Below, piece after piece: positions 31,284 through 42,282 of a DNA stretch of 60,724 nucleotides. The stretch spans positions 1 to 60,724 of the forward strand of contig CAIXWN010000066.1 of assembly GCA_903923135.1 (NCBI GenBank). The letters run 5' to 3'. This DNA is from an uncultured Caulobacteraceae bacterium. GTDB lineage: Bacteria > Pseudomonadota > Alphaproteobacteria > Caulobacterales > Caulobacteraceae. The position numbers and the translations under genes were made by a program. Position 1 is the stretch's first letter. Each line of letters starts with the position of its first letter. The notes below the pieces were generated by a model. It was given only the letters and a program-made list of their open reading frames with translations, searched no databases and was not told the origin of the DNA.

Positions 31284-34200
31284 TCGCCGCCGTCATCCGC
31301 GCCTCGGTCAGGCGCCGCCTGCTGGTGCTTCTGGCCGCTCTGGCGCTGCTCGTCGCCGGCGGTCTGGCCCTGCGGGCGACCCCGGTGGACGCCCTGCCTG
31401 ATCTGTCCGACGTGCAGGTGATCATCCGCACCAGCTATCCGGGCCAGGCGCCGCAGATTGTCGAGAACCAGGTCACCTATCCGCTGGCGACGACCATGCT
31501 GTCGGTCCCGGGCGCGAGGACCGTCCGCGGCTATTCCTTCTTCGGCGACAGTTTCGTCTATGTGCTGTTCGCCGACGGGACGGACCTCTACTGGGCCCGT
31601 TCGCGTGTGCTTGAATATATCAATCAGGCCCAGGGCCGTCTGCCGGCCACCGCCCGTCCGGCTCTTGGGCCGGACGCGACCGGCGTCGGTTGGGTCTATG
31701 AATACGCGCTGGTCGACCGCACCGGGCGACACGACCTGGCGCAACTGCGGTCCCTGCAAGACTGGTTCCTGCGCTACGAGCTCAAGACCCTTCCCGGCGT
31801 CGCCGAGGTGGCGAGCATCGGCGGCATGGTCAAGCAGTACCAGGTCGTGCTCGACCCGATGAAGCTCGCAGCCTTTGGCGTCACCCATCAGCAGGCCGTC
31901 ACCGCCATCCAGGCAGCCAACCAGGAGGCCGGGGGGGCGGTGCTCGAAATGGCCGAGGCCGAGTACATGGTCCGCGCCTCGGGCTATCTGAAGGCTCTCG
32001 ACGACTTCCGCGCCATCCCCCTCAGGGTCGCGAGCGGCGGGACGCCGGTGCGGCTGGGTGACGTCGCCACGATTCAGGTCGGTCCGGAGATGCGCCGCGG
32101 CGTGGCCGAACTGAACGGCGAGGGCGAGGTCGCCAGCGGCGTGGTCATCCTTCGGTCGGGCGGCGACGCCCGCGCCGCCATCGGGGCGGTGAAGGCGAAA
32201 CTGGCCGAACTGAAGTCCGGTTTGCCACCGGGGGTCGAGATCGTCCCGACCTATGATCGCTCGCAGCTAATCGACCGGGCGGTCGGCAACCTGCGGGAGA
32301 AGCTGATCGAGGAATTCGTCATCGTCGCCCTGGTCTGCCTGCTCTTTCTGGGTCACGTCCGTTCGGCTCTGGTCGCCATCCTCACCCTGCCACTTGGCGT
32401 CCTGGCGGCCGTTCTGGTCATGCGTCTGCAGGGGGTCAACGCGAACATCATGTCCCTGGGGGGGATCGCCATCGCCATCGGAGCCATGGTCGACGCCGCT
32501 GTCGTGATGATCGAGAACGCTCACAAGACCATCGAGCGCTGGCAGGTCGCCCACCCTGGGGCAGAGCTGCGGGGTGTGGAGCGGCGGGAGGTGATAACCG
32601 CCGCCGCGGCCGAGGTGGGCCCCGCGCTCTTCCTCAGTCTGCTGATCATCACCCTCTCGTTCGTGCCGGTGTTCTCCCTGCAGGGACAGGAAGGACGGCT
32701 GTTCTCGCCTCTGGCCTTCACCAAGAGCTACGCCATGGCTGGTGCGGCGATCCTGTCAATAACCCTGGTTCCGGTTCTGATGGGCTGGCTGATCCAGGGA
32801 AAGATCCCGCCCGAGAACGCCAATCCGGTGAATCGCTGGCTCACTTCGCTTTACAGGCCGCTGCTCGACTGGGTGATGCGCCGCCCCCGGACCACCCTGG
32901 CCATCGCCGCCGTGGTCTTCGCCACCACCGCCTGGCCCCTGGCGCATCTGGGGGGCGAGTTCATGCCCAGGCTCGACGAGGGCGATCTGCTCTATATGCC
33001 CTCCGCCCTGCCCGGCCTGTCTGCGGCCAGGGCAGGCGAACTGCTTCAGCAGACCGACCGGCTGATCAGGACCACACCGGAGGTCGACAGCGTATTCGGC
33101 AAGGCCGGGCGTGCGGAGACCGCCACCGACCCCGCGCCCATGGAGATGTTCGAGACAACAATCCGTTTCAAGCCCCGCGGGCAGTGGCGTCCGGGCATGA
33201 CGCCCGAGAAGCTGGTCGAGGACCTCGACCGCCGGGTGAAGGTTCCTGGGCTGGCCAATGTCTGGGTGCCGCCGATCCGCAACCGTATCGACATGCTGGC
33301 CACCGGCATCAAGAGCCCCATCGGCGTGAAGGTCTCGGGCGCGGACCTCGCGGAGCTGGACCGCGTGGCCCATGATGTCGAAGCGGTCGCCCGCACGGTG
33401 CCGGGCGTGAGTTCGGCTTTGGCCGAGCGTCTCACGGGCGGGCGCTATGTGGACGTAGATATCGACCGTGCCGCCGCCGCCCGTTTCGGCCTTAACATCG
33501 CAGACGTCCAGGCGCTGATTTCGGGCGCCGTGGGTGGCGAGACCGTGGGCGAGACGGTGGAGGGGCTGGCCCGTTATCCCATCAGCGTGCGCTATCCGCG
33601 CGAGGTGAGAGACAGCCTGAGTGGGCTCCGGGGATTGCCGATCCTCACCCCGGCCGGCCAGCAGATCACCCTTGGCGCGGTGGCTCGCATTGCTGTCGCC
33701 GATGGTCCGCCAATGCTGAAGTCCGAGAACGGCCGGCCCTCCACCTGGGTCTATGTAGACGTTCGTGACCGCGATCTGGCCTCTGTCGTCGCCGATCTTC
33801 GCAAGGCGGTCGACAAGGCGGTTCGGCGCCCGCCCGGCGTCTCCATCGCCTACGCCGGTCAGTTCGAGTATCTGCAGCGCGCGGTTGAACGGCTCGCGCT
33901 GGTTGTACCGGTCACCCTGCTGATCATCTTCCTGCTGCTCTATGTCACCTTCGGGCGGCTGGACGAGGCGGTTCTGATCATGGCGGCCCTGCCGTTCGCC
34001 CTCACCGGCGGCGTTTGGACCCTCTACCTGTTGGGCTTTCATCAGTCGGTGGCCACGGGGGTCGGCTTCATCGCGCTGGCCGGCGTGTCGGCGGAGTTCG
34101 GCGTGGTCATGCTGATCTATCTGAAGTCCGCGCTGCGGGCGCAGGGCCCCGATCCCTCGCCCGAGGCCGTCGAGGCGGCAGTGCGTGAAGGGGCGCTGAT

Positions 34201-34408
34201 GCGCGTCCGGCCCAAGGCGATGACGGTGGCGGTGATCGTCGCCGGCCTGGCCCCGATCCTGATCGGACACGGAACCGGATCCGAGGTGATGAGCCGCATC
34301 GCCGCGCCGATGATCGGCGGAATGCTCAGCGCGCCGCTGCTTTCCATGCTGGTCGTGCCGGCCGCCTATCTGCTCATGCGGCGGAGGGCCGGATCGCCGG
34401 CCGGTTGA
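31280..34408 (+). CDS. cusA: CusA-type heavy-metal RND efflux pump (Cu+/Ag+)
   Basis: The 1042-residue inner-membrane proton antiporter has the two-fold RND layout. Helix 1 is near residue 12, a first porter domain follows, then a central helix bundle at about 340-530, a second porter domain, and a C-terminal bundle at 870-1035. The three methionines that bind Cu(I)/Ag(I) in E. coli CusA (M573, M623, M672) occur here at exactly residues 573 (YMPSA), 623 (MEMFE) and 672 (DMLATG) when GTG 31280 is the start. This supports copper/silver rather than Co/Zn/Cd specificity. It is the last gene of the efflux operon. The 132 bp to the next gene hold no supported gene. Confidence 0.95.
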   Translation: MIAAVIRASVRRRLLVLLAALALLVAGGLALRATPVDALPDLSDVQVIIRTSYPGQAPQIVENQVTYPLATTMLSVPGARTVRGYSFFGDSFVYVLFADGTDLYWARSRVLEYINQAQGRLPATARPALGPDATGVGWVYEYALVDRTGRHDLAQLRSLQDWFLRYELKTLPGVAEVASIGGMVKQYQVVLDPMKLAAFGVTHQQAVTAIQAANQEAGGAVLEMAEAEYMVRASGYLKALDDFRAIPLRVASGGTPVRLGDVATIQVGPEMRRGVAELNGEGEVASGVVILRSGGDARAAIGAVKAKLAELKSGLPPGVEIVPTYDRSQLIDRAVGNLREKLIEEFVIVALVCLLFLGHVRSALVAILTLPLGVLAAVLVMRLQGVNANIMSLGGIAIAIGAMVDAAVVMIENAHKTIERWQVAHPGAELRGVERREVITAAAAEVGPALFLSLLIITLSFVPVFSLQGQEGRLFSPLAFTKSYAMAGAAILSITLVPVLMGWLIQGKIPPENANPVNRWLTSLYRPLLDWVMRRPRTTLAIAAVVFATTAWPLAHLGGEFMPRLDEGDLLYMPSALPGLSAARAGELLQQTDRLIRTTPEVDSVFGKAGRAETATDPAPMEMFETTIRFKPRGQWRPGMTPEKLVEDLDRRVKVPGLANVWVPPIRNRIDMLATGIKSPIGVKVSGADLAELDRVAHDVEAVARTVPGVSSALAERLTGGRYVDVDIDRAAAARFGLNIADVQALISGAVGGETVGETVEGLARYPISVRYPREVRDSLSGLRGLPILTPAGQQITLGAVARIAVADGPPMLKSENGRPSTWVYVDVRDRDLASVVADLRKAVDKAVRRPPGVSIAYAGQFEYLQRAVERLALVVPVTLLIIFLLLYVTFGRLDEAVLIMAALPFALTGGVWTLYLLGFHQSVATGVGFIALAGVSAEFGVVMLIYLKSALRAQGPDPSPEAVEAAVREGALMRVRPKAMTVAVIVAGLAPILIGHGTGSEVMSRIAAPMIGGMLSAPLLSMLVVPAAYLLMRRRAGSPAG

Positions 34409-34540
34409 CAGGCTTGACGGACAGCCCTCTGGTTCCGCCGACGTGGGCGCCGGCGATGCCGCCAGGCGGGAGGGCGCCATGGCGGGGCCGGATATGGACG
34501 TGCTGGTCGACCGGCTTGAACGCAGGGAGGTCGCCGCCTG

Positions 34541-35395
34541 ATGGTTCGCCGCTTCGCCGCCGTCGCATCGATCGCGGGCGCCCTTCTTGCGGCGGCCGTC
34601 GTCCTGGCGGCCTGCTCGCCGGCAAGCCGGATGCGGCCCGCCGACACTTTTGCGCGGGTCCGCGCGCGCGGCGTGCTCACCGTCGCCACCAACGCCGGTT
34701 GGCAACCTCAGGGTTTCATCGACGATTCCGGTCAGCTGGCCGGGTTTGATATCGATGTGGCCCGTGAGATTGCCCGTCGACTGGGAGTGAAGGCCAGGTT
34801 CCAGACACCGGACTGGAGTGTGATGACGGGCGGGCACTGGAGGGGCCGTTGGGACCTCATGGTGGGCTCGGCCACCCCGACACGGGCGCGGGCCCATGTC
34901 GTCGATTTCGCCGGCGTCTACTACTACAGCCCCTACGTTTTTGTGGTGAACCGCATGAGCACCGCCCGGAGAAGGGCCGATCTGGACGGCCGCAGGATCG
35001 GCGTGGAGACCGGCACCACGTCCGAGGATTACATCCGCCGTCACCTGGAAATCGATGATCCGTCCGCCCCTGCTGTCGTCTATTCGGTGACCCCGGGCCA
35101 GGTGCGCACCTACGCCAATTCCATGATGCCCTTCGACGACCTGCGCCTTCCGGCCGGCGCGCGTCTGGACGCCGTGCTGGCCCCAGAACAGACCGCGCTG
35201 CAGGCGATCCGCAGCGGCTATCCGATCCGCGTGCTGCCGGGCGGTTACGCCTTCCGCGAGCCTCTGACCGTCGTCACCGACAAGGACGATCCGGCCTGGA
35301 CGGCCCGTATCCGCCGCGTCATCGCCGCCATGAAAGCCGATGGCGCCCTGCGGGTGATCACCCTGAAATGGTACGGCAGGGACTACAGTAGCTGA
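34541..35395 (+). CDS. ABC importer substrate-binding protein (family 3), lipoprotein
   Basis: The 284-residue protein has a signal peptide with lipobox LAAC (Cys25). The binding fold begins GVLTVATNAGWQPQGFID, followed by LAGFDIDVAREIARRLG, typical of polar amino acid receptors, and ends TLKWYGRDYSS. The lipid anchor is unusual for a Gram-negative amino-acid receptor, which is normally soluble. It heads an operon-like set with an FAD oxidase, a permease and an ATPase. AGGGAGG lies 10 bases before the ATG. The ligand may be an amino acid, amine or opine. Confidence 0.87.
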   Translation: MVRRFAAVASIAGALLAAAVVLAACSPASRMRPADTFARVRARGVLTVATNAGWQPQGFIDDSGQLAGFDIDVAREIARRLGVKARFQTPDWSVMTGGHWRGRWDLMVGSATPTRARAHVVDFAGVYYYSPYVFVVNRMSTARRRADLDGRRIGVETGTTSEDYIRRHLEIDDPSAPAVVYSVTPGQVRTYANSMMPFDDLRLPAGARLDAVLAPEQTALQAIRSGYPIRVLPGGYAFREPLTVVTDKDDPAWTARIRRVIAAMKADGALRVITLKWYGRDYSS

Positions 35396-35454
35396 CCGCT
35401 GATTCTCGTGCCGGGGCCGACCGCTCCGATCCGACGGCGTCCGGGAGGGCCAGG

Positions 35455-36759
35455 ATGGCCTATGTGGAGACCTACTACCGGAGGCGGATGGGCGCCGCGT
35501 CGCCGCGCCCGCCGCTTGGTGACTGTCTTGAGGCGGATGTCTGTGTCGTCGGCGGCGGCCTGGCCGGGCTGAGCACGGCGCTGGATCTGACCCGCGCCGG
35601 GCGCCGGGTCTGTGTGCTGGAGGCTGAACGGATCGCCTGGGGCGCCTCGGGACGCAACGGCGGCTTCGTCAGCCCCGGCTATTCGGCAGGAGTCGACACG
35701 ATTCTGCGCCACGTGGGCGCCGACGATGCCCGCGCCCTTCACCGGTTGTCGGTCGAAGGCGTGCAGGCGGTGGCCGACAATCTCTCCACCCTGGCGATCG
35801 ACGCGGCGGCGCCGGTGGCGGGATACCTCTCCGCCTCGCGTTATGATGCGGCCGACGAACTGCGCGCCCAGCGCGATCGCCTCGAGCGCGACTTCGACTA
35901 CGCGGTGGAGTTCTGGCCGCGCGAACGGGTGCGCGAAATTCTGCTCTCCGACCGCTATCACCAGGGCCTGTATCATCCGCGGGCCTTCCACTTCGATCCC
36001 CTGGCCTACAGCCATGGCCTCGCGGCGGAGATCGAGCGCCTGGGCGGCTCGGTCTTTGAGTCCTGCCCGGTCGTCGCCCTGCAGATAGAAGGAGCTGACC
36101 ACCGGGTCCGCACCGCCGCGGGCGAGGTGCGGGCGAAAGACGTGGTCATCGCCACCGGCGGCTACACCGGTCGCCTGGCGCCGCGGTTGCACGCCAGTTA
36201 TCTGCCCGTCGCCACCTATGTGATGCTCACCCGCGCCGATCCTGATCTTGTGGCGACGGCGATCCGCACGCCCATGGCCATCGGCGACCGTCGCCGCGCC
36301 GGCGACTATTACCGTGTGGTGGACGGGGGCGAACGCATCCTCTGGGGCGGCAAGATCACCACCCGCACCAGCGAACCGCGCCGGCTGGCCGATCTGCTGC
36401 GCCGGACCATGGCCTCGACCTACCCGCAGTTGCGCGACGTTCAGGTGGACATGGCCTGGTCGGGTCTGATGGCCTACGCCCGCCACCTGATGCCTCAGAT
36501 CGGCGCGCTGGGGCCCGGCCTGTGGTGCTGCACCGCCTTCGGCGGGCACGGGATCAACACCACCGCGATCGGCGGGCGGCTGATCGCCGAGGCGATCACC
36601 GGCAAGAGCGATCGCTACCGGCTCTTCGCGCCTTTCGGTTTGGTCTGGAACGGCGGTCTCGCCGGACGCGCCGCGGTGCAGGCCGCCTACTGGGCTCTGC
36701 AGACCCAGGACGCCTTCAACGAGCGCGCCGGGAGCCGCGGACGGGGGGTGCAGAGATGA
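35455..36759 (+). CDS. FAD-dependent amine/amino-acid oxidase (DAO, PuuB/OrdL-like)
   Basis: The 434-residue flavoprotein has an N-terminal dinucleotide fold VCVVGGGLAGLSTALDL (near residue 30) and the hallmark WGASGRNGGF (about 62-71). It has a FAD-loop near HGINTTAIGGRLIAEAI at the C-terminus. These features match gamma-glutamylputrescine oxidase and related glycine/sarcosine oxidases. It probably deaminates the compound brought in by the ABC importer whose other genes surround it. The permease gene starts within its stop (ATGA). Substrate undetermined. Confidence 0.88.
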   Translation: MAYVETYYRRRMGAASPRPPLGDCLEADVCVVGGGLAGLSTALDLTRAGRRVCVLEAERIAWGASGRNGGFVSPGYSAGVDTILRHVGADDARALHRLSVEGVQAVADNLSTLAIDAAAPVAGYLSASRYDAADELRAQRDRLERDFDYAVEFWPRERVREILLSDRYHQGLYHPRAFHFDPLAYSHGLAAEIERLGGSVFESCPVVALQIEGADHRVRTAAGEVRAKDVVIATGGYTGRLAPRLHASYLPVATYVMLTRADPDLVATAIRTPMAIGDRRRAGDYYRVVDGGERILWGGKITTRTSEPRRLADLLRRTMASTYPQLRDVQVDMAWSGLMAYARHLMPQIGALGPGLWCCTAFGGHGINTTAIGGRLIAEAITGKSDRYRLFAPFGLVWNGGLAGRAAVQAAYWALQTQDAFNERAGSRGRGVQR

Positions 36760-37710
36760 TCTTCGCCGACAACGTCGACCAACCGCCGCTGCTGCGTCGT
36801 CCGATCGTGTTCATACCGGCGCTGGCGCTGCTCTTCCTCGCTCTGCTGCGGGCGGACCCCGCCAACTGGCCCCTGCTGCGGGGCGTTCTGGCGGCGGCCG
36901 GCCTGGGCGGGGTCCTGGGTAACGGTCTGGCGGCAGCGGCCGTGTGCGTCCTTGTCGGGGCCAATGCCTATGTTCTGCTCCGCCTGCCGGTGCGCTGGCA
37001 GGTGGCGATGGTGTGGGTCGAACTGACCCTGGCCCTCGCCGCGCTCTTCGTGTCCTTCGACCTCAGCTACGCCTTCATCCGGCGAAAGCTGTGGATTCTG
37101 GTGTCGATCGGGCTGGTGAACACCCTGTTGATCTCGGCGGTGTCCATCGTCCTGGCCTTCATCCTGGCCATGGCCGGCGCGGTGGCCAAGCTGTCGCAGA
37201 ACGGCGTCGCGCTCGGCGTCGCCAACTTCTACACCTCACTGTTCCGTGGCGTTCCGCTGCTGATGCAGATCTACATCATCTATCTGGGTCTGCCGCAGAT
37301 CGGCGTGGTGGTCGACGCCATTCCGGCGGGCGTGGCGGCTCTGTCGCTGTGCTACGGGGCCTACATGACCGAGATTTTCCGCGGGGGTATCGAGAGCATT
37401 CCCCGCGGTCAGTGGGAAGCGGCTCGGGCCCTGGGGCTGAGCCCCGGCCAGACCCTTCGACAGGTCATCCTGCCTCAGGCCATGGGAGTTATCATTCCGC
37501 CCACCGGCAACCAGTTCATCGCCATGCTGAAGGACAGTTCCCTGGTCTCGGTGGTGGGGGTGTGGGAGCTCATGTATCTGGCGCGCACCCAGGGCCAGTC
37601 GGAGTTCCGCCATATCGAGATGATGCTCACGGCCTCGATGATCTACTGGATCTTCTCCATCCTGCTGGAACTCGGGCAGGCGCGGATCGAACGCTTCTTT
37701 GGTCGCGCGC

Positions 37711-37721
<11 letters not shown>
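36756..37721 (+). CDS. Polar amino acid-type ABC permease
   Basis: The 321-residue inner-membrane protein has the HisM/GlnP core. [18 protein letters not shown] begins it, and the ATPase-coupling EAA loop is [24 protein letters not shown]. The C-terminal segment is [24 protein letters not shown]. It has about 100 extra N-terminal residues with three to four additional helices, longer than a plain GlnP. As the only permease in the set it probably works as a homodimer. The start overlaps the oxidase stop, and its own stop overlaps the ATPase gene by 11 bp. Confidence 0.9.
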
Positions 37722-38466
<745 letters not shown>

Positions 38467-38499
38467 TGCCGGTTCCGGAACCCGGAAGCGGCCTTCGGG

Positions 38500-38988
38500 T
38501 CAGGCGGCGGGGCCTGCCGGCCTGGCCTTGTGCAACTCGGCCTCGAAGGCCTCGTCGCTGACCGGATTGCGGCCGACCAGTACGCTGCAGTCGACGTGAT
38601 CGGTGACCCAGGCGCCGGTGTCGCCCGACCACCAACGGCTGATCAGGTTGCGACGGCGATGGCCCAGGACAACCAGATCAGCGGCAACTTCGCGGGCGAA
38701 GGCCCCGATCTGCGGTGAGGGGTCGCCGATCGCCAGACGCGCCACCGGATCGAAACCCATCCCCCTGAGCGCTTCGACCCCGCGGGCCAGCAGGGCCCTG
38801 TAGGTGTCGACCTGCTGGGCGACGGCGCCGCCATAGACATTTTCCGCCATTCGCGTGCCCCCCGTTTCGGGCAGGACCGACAACAGGAAGACCTTGGCCT
38901 CGCACCGCCGCGCAAGCAGCGCGCCTTCTCGCAGAGCAATCAGGCCCTCGCGTGAGCCGTCATAGGCCAGCAGAATTCGTTGATACAT
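38500..38988 (-). CDS. Universal stress protein (UspA family)
   Basis: The 162-residue single-domain protein begins RILLAYDGSREGLIALREG. The C-terminal nucleotide-loop region is VVLGHRRRNLISRWWSGDTGAWVTDHVDCSVLVGR. The usual G-x2-G-x9-G-S/T motif is changed to GHRRRN...SGDTG, so ATP binding may be weak or different. Usp proteins of this kind are often induced by hypoxia or stationary phase. An FNR/FixK-like site lies 216 bp upstream, closer to the divergent GNAT gene. ATG 38988 is used; GTG 38994 is possible. Confidence 0.85.
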   Translation of the reverse strand: MYQRILLAYDGSREGLIALREGALLARRCEAKVFLLSVLPETGGTRMAENVYGGAVAQQVDTYRALLARGVEALRGMGFDPVARLAIGDPSPQIGAFAREVAADLVVLGHRRRNLISRWWSGDTGAWVTDHVDCSVLVGRNPVSDEAFEAELHKARPAGPAA

Positions 38989-39203
38989 GGCCACCGGTCC
39001 TTGGCGGACACCTGCCCGCCGCCACTATCTACAACAGACCTGAGGATGCGCCGCCAGGGGCGATCCGAGGTCGCGGCGATTGCACTGGCCCGACGTCAGG
39101 TGAGCCCGCCGCAGACGCGTCGGGTCATGGCCGTGGCGACATGCCTTGCGGCCTGGGCGCGATGGCAGGGCGAGATCGCTGGCGTCGGGTGGTCCTGGCC
39201 GCG

Positions 39204-39217
39204 ATGATCGCGATCAA
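39204..39217. promoter_or_regulatory. FNR/FixK-like box in the usp-GNAT divergent region
   Basis: ATGATCGCGATCAA matches TTGAT-N4-ATCAA at nine of ten defined positions. It is 76 bp before the acetyltransferase start, compatible with class II activation of a start near 39258. The 304-bp divergent region 38989-39292 holds no gene I can support. Confidence 0.4.
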
Positions 39218-39292
39218 TCGTCGAGGATCTACCTTTCCTGCTCCGGGTGCAGGGTCGGCCTTGGGTCAGGTGGGACGCGTCAGGGGCCGGGC

Positions 39293-40066
39293 ATGGACGA
39301 AGTGGCGCAACTCAACCGGCTTGGCGCCCGCGCCGTGATCGCGTCAATGGGCGGCTCGCCCGGCTTCGAGCTCGGGCTGTCACCCAACTGCGGCCTGGCT
39401 CTGAGCGGCGAGCCGCTCGCCGATCTCAACATGCTGTTTCTCGGTCCGGACGTGGATGTTCTGGCGTTCTTCGCACGGGCCATGGCGCGGGTGGCCGAAA
39501 GGGACCTGCCGCTCCTCGCCCTGATGACTCCCCATGTGACTTCAATGCTGGGGCCTGTCGCCGAGCGCCTGGGCCTCACCGCGGCGGGAACCGCGCCGCT
39601 GATGGTGCTCAGGGCCGGCCCCGCGCTGAACCCGGGCCGCGCCTGCGACATCCGTCGCGTGCTAGACCCTGACGATGTGCGCGTCGCCGGGGATCTCGCT
39701 TCGGCCGCCTTCTCCCTGGACCGCGCCGCCATGGCGCGAGCGATGGACGTGGGAGTGACGCCAACCTCCGGAGCCGAGACCTGGGTCGCTTACGACGGCG
39801 GGGCTCCGATGAGCGCCGTCACGGTCACCCCGACCGGCCCGACGGCGGGAATCTGGACCATGGCCACGCCGCCCGAAAAACAGGGGAGGGGCATGGGCCG
39901 CGCTTTGCTGACGAAGGTGATCGAGCGTTATCGCGCCGAGGGCGTCGAACGGTTCTATCTGGTGGCCACGGTGGCCGGCCGGCCGCTCTACGAAAGCCTC
40001 GGCTGCGAGGCGATCGCCGACTACTCCCTCCGGGTGTTGGGTCACTCGACCCAGACCTCGACCTAA
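39293..40066 (+). CDS. GNAT family acetyltransferase
   Basis: The 257-residue product has a C-terminal GNAT domain with the acetyl-CoA pyrophosphate loop EKQGRGMGRALL, preceded by TAGIWTMATP. It ends in the AEGVERFYLVATVAGRPLYESLGCEAI segment. The N-terminal half (residues 1-110) resembles a second, degenerate GNAT-like unit with no acetyl-CoA loop. The acceptor is unknown. Its stop overlaps the stop of the zinc alcohol dehydrogenase by 4 bp. Confidence 0.85.
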   Translation: MDEVAQLNRLGARAVIASMGGSPGFELGLSPNCGLALSGEPLADLNMLFLGPDVDVLAFFARAMARVAERDLPLLALMTPHVTSMLGPVAERLGLTAAGTAPLMVLRAGPALNPGRACDIRRVLDPDDVRVAGDLASAAFSLDRAAMARAMDVGVTPTSGAETWVAYDGGAPMSAVTVTPTGPTAGIWTMATPPEKQGRGMGRALLTKVIERYRAEGVERFYLVATVAGRPLYESLGCEAIADYSLRVLGHSTQTST

Positions 40067-41136
40067 GGCGTAATGGCGACTTTCAGCACCTGATCGCGCT
40101 GGTGCGAGAACAGATCGTAAGCCGCCTCGATGTCGTCCAGCTTGAAGTGGTGCGTGACCAGGCCGCCGAGGTCGATCCGGCCCGACTCGATCACAGACAT
40201 CAGCCGGCGCATGCGTTCCTTGCCGCCGGGGCACAGGGCCGTGGTGATCGTGTGGTCGCCCAACCCTGCCGCGAACGGGCCGAGCGGCAGGGTCAGGTCG
40301 GTGGAATAGACACCCAGGCTCGACAGCCGGCCCCCCGGCCGCAGAACGCGCAGGGCCGATTCGAACGTGGACTGGGTCCCGAGCGCCTCAATGGCGACGT
40401 CGACTCCCCGCCCGTCGGTGATTTCAAGGATCGCCTCGACGGGGTCCGCCGCGCTGAAATCGACCACATGGTCGGCCCCCATGCGCCGCGCCATGGCCAG
40501 GCGCTCGGGCAGGCGATCGACCCCGATGATGGTGGTGGCGCCCATCAGCCTGGCGCCGGCGGTGGCGCACAGTCCGATGGGCCCCTGTGCGAACACCGCC
40601 ACCGTGTCGCCTATGTGGATGTCGCCCTTCTCCGCTCCGCCGAAGCCGGTCGACATGATGTCGGGGCACATCAGCACCTGGGTATCGCTGAGCCTGTCGG
40701 GGATCAGGGCCAGATTGGTCATTGCATCGGGCACAAGCACATATTCGGCCTGACAGCCGTCGATGGTGTTGCCGAACCGCCATCCGCCCATGGCCCTCCA
40801 GCCGTGTCGCGTGCCGGCTCCGTCCTGCGAGGCGTAGCCACAGAGACAGGCATTGGAGTGGCCGCTGGGCGTGATCGCCCCGGCGATCACCCTCTGGCCC
40901 TCGCTGAAACCCCGCACGGCCGAGCCGAGCCGCTCAATGACGCCCACGGGTTCGTGGCCGATGGTCAGCCCGCGCTCGACGGGGTACTCGCCCTTGAGGA
41001 TGTGCACGTCGGTGCCGCAGATCGTCGTGGTGGTCACCCTCACCAGGGCGTCCAGCGGCCCCACCTCCGGTATCGGCTTCTCGTCCAGGACGATCCGTCC
41101 CGGCTCCACGAAGATCGCCGCTTTCATCCTGGCCAT
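40063..41136 (-). CDS. Zinc-dependent alcohol dehydrogenase (MDR family)
   Basis: The 357-residue enzyme has catalytic zinc ligands Cys in TTICGTDVH and His in GHEPVG. The Rossmann domain contains VAVFAQGPIGLCATAGARLMG followed by IIGVDRLPERL, and there is a GHSNACLCGYASQDG segment. These fit the Thermoanaerobacter/C. beijerinckii secondary alcohol dehydrogenase-like branch, which lacks the full four-Cys structural zinc site. Three in-frame ATGs compete: 41148, 41136 and 41127. I use 41136, as related proteins begin MARM. It should interconvert alcohols and aldehydes or ketones with NAD(P). Confidence 0.88.
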   Translation of the reverse strand: MARMKAAIFVEPGRIVLDEKPIPEVGPLDALVRVTTTTICGTDVHILKGEYPVERGLTIGHEPVGVIERLGSAVRGFSEGQRVIAGAITPSGHSNACLCGYASQDGAGTRHGWRAMGGWRFGNTIDGCQAEYVLVPDAMTNLALIPDRLSDTQVLMCPDIMSTGFGGAEKGDIHIGDTVAVFAQGPIGLCATAGARLMGATTIIGVDRLPERLAMARRMGADHVVDFSAADPVEAILEITDGRGVDVAIEALGTQSTFESALRVLRPGGRLSSLGVYSTDLTLPLGPFAAGLGDHTITTALCPGGKERMRRLMSVIESGRIDLGGLVTHHFKLDDIEAAYDLFSHQRDQVLKVAITP

Positions 41137-41194
41137 GACCATTTCCATCGACTGATCGGGTGATGGATGTCTTCAAGCCGGGAACCCGGCGTAC

Positions 41195-41212
41195 CGCCTT
41201 GAGGCGGGTCAA
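41195..41212. promoter_or_regulatory. Palindrome and FNR-like core upstream of the alcohol dehydrogenase
   Basis: CCGCCTTGAGGCGG (41195-41208) is a perfect 6-2-6 palindrome. Overlapping it, TTGAGGCGGGTCAA (41199-41212) has the TTGA-N6-TCAA core of FNR/FixK sites but not the full consensus. The block is 59-76 bp upstream of the chosen start. Only one of the two readings is likely to be functional. Confidence 0.3.
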
Positions 41213-41257
41213 GATCGCATCAATACGTCCGGCGGCGCGCCGTCGGACTGAGCGCGG

Positions 41258-41695
41258 TCAGGCCGCGCGGTCAGCCACCACGGCCCGGATGAGGTCGTTC
41301 ATCGCTTCGCCCATCTGGGACTTCTCGATCACCGCCGCGCCGGCGCGGCGGGTCTGGGCCTGCGGCAGGGCGCCGGGATTGCTGGCGATGATCACGGCGG
41401 CGCAGGTCAGACCGCGGCTGCGCAGTTGGCTCAGCAGGATCAGGCCGTTCATATCGGGCAGGCCGTAGTCGATAAGCAGACAGTCGGCCGCGAGAATCTC
41501 GTCGCTGGCGATCGCCTTGCCGCCTTGGTTGAAGAGGCAGACGTCATACCCCTGGACGTCCAGCGTGAAATGCAGGGAATCCAGAACCGCCGGATCGTCC
41601 TCGACGACGGCGACAAGACGTTTGCGGGGAGAGGTCGATGCCATGGCCTGACCATGCGGCAAGTCCGCTGTCCGAGCCTTGATGTACCGCAACAT
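41258..41695 (-). CDS. Single-domain response regulator (REC only)
   Basis: The 145-residue protein has a receiver domain from about residue 26. The acidic pocket is EDD (32-34), the phospho-acceptor is D76 in LLIDYGLPDMNG, the switch residue is S105 in VIIAS and the conserved Lys is K125 in VIEKSQ. It has no output domain, so it works like DivK/CheY or as a phosphate sink. An N-terminal extension of 25 residues precedes the domain. ATG 41695 follows AAGGA with good spacing; ATG 41644 is a shorter alternative. No histidine kinase is adjacent. Confidence 0.85.
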   Translation of the reverse strand: MLRYIKARTADLPHGQAMASTSPRKRLVAVVEDDPAVLDSLHFTLDVQGYDVCLFNQGGKAIASDEILAADCLLIDYGLPDMNGLILLSQLRSRGLTCAAVIIASNPGALPQAQTRRAGAAVIEKSQMGEAMNDLIRAVVADRAA

Positions 41696-41748
41696 GTTCC
41701 GGTCCTTGCGGCGACGGTCCGGACCGTCGACCGGACGGGATCGCCCGT

Positions 41749-42282
41749 TCAGCGCGGGGCGAGGATCATGATCATCTGCCGGCCTTCCATGCGCGGCTCA
41801 TACTCGACCTTGGCGATCTCGTCGAAGTCGGTGCGCACCTGCTGCAGCAGTCTCATGCCCAGTTCGGGGTGACGCATTTCGCCGCCGCGGAAGCGCAGGG
41901 TCACCTTCACCTTGTCGCCCTCTTCGAAGAAGCGGTGCATGGCCTTGGCCTTCACCCCATAGTCGTGAACGTCGATGTTGGGACGGAGCTTGATCTCCTT
42001 GACCTCGACCAGCTTCTGACGCTTGCGCGCCTCGTTCTTCTTCTTCTGTTCCTGGAACTTGAACTTGCCGAAATCGAGGATCTTGCAGACCGGCGGGTCG
42101 GCGGTGGGGGAAACCTCCACCAGATCCAGACCCGCTTCGCTGGCCGCTTCCAGCGCGGCCGAGGTGGGCATGATCCCCTGTTTTTCTCCGTGCTGATCGA
42201 TCAGCAGGACTCGCGGCACGCGAATTTCATCATTTATGCGGGGACCGTCCTTGGACGGCGGCGCGGGCATGGGACGGCGAAT
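41749..42282 (-). CDS. infC: Translation initiation factor IF-3
   Basis: IF-3 binds the 30S subunit and enforces correct initiator selection. The N-domain contains [21 protein letters not shown] and the linker [18 protein letters not shown]. The C-domain contains [27 protein letters not shown] and ends [13 protein letters not shown] place the start at ATT 42282 (177 residues): AGGAG at 42292-42296 is 9 bases upstream, ideal for ATT. The TTG at 42291 directly abuts the AGGAG, and ATG 42270 is too far. AUU is the classical autoregulatory start of infC. rpmI and rplT are not next to it here. Confidence 0.95.
   Translation of the reverse strand: MRRPMPAPPSKDGPRINDEIRVPRVLLIDQHGEKQGIMPTSAALEAASEAGLDLVEVSPTADPPVCKILDFGKFKFQEQKKKNEARKRQKLVEVKEIKLRPNIDVHDYGVKAKAMHRFFEEGDKVKVTLRFRGGEMRHPELGMRLLQQVRTDFDEIAKVEYEPRMEGRQMIMILAPR

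Noticed and set aside
34443-34541. Small frame (32 codons from GTG or 20 from ATG 34479) ending in TGATG at the receptor gene start
   Set aside because: The stop/start overlap is suggestive, but there is no signal, helix or family pattern and no convincing ribosome binding site.
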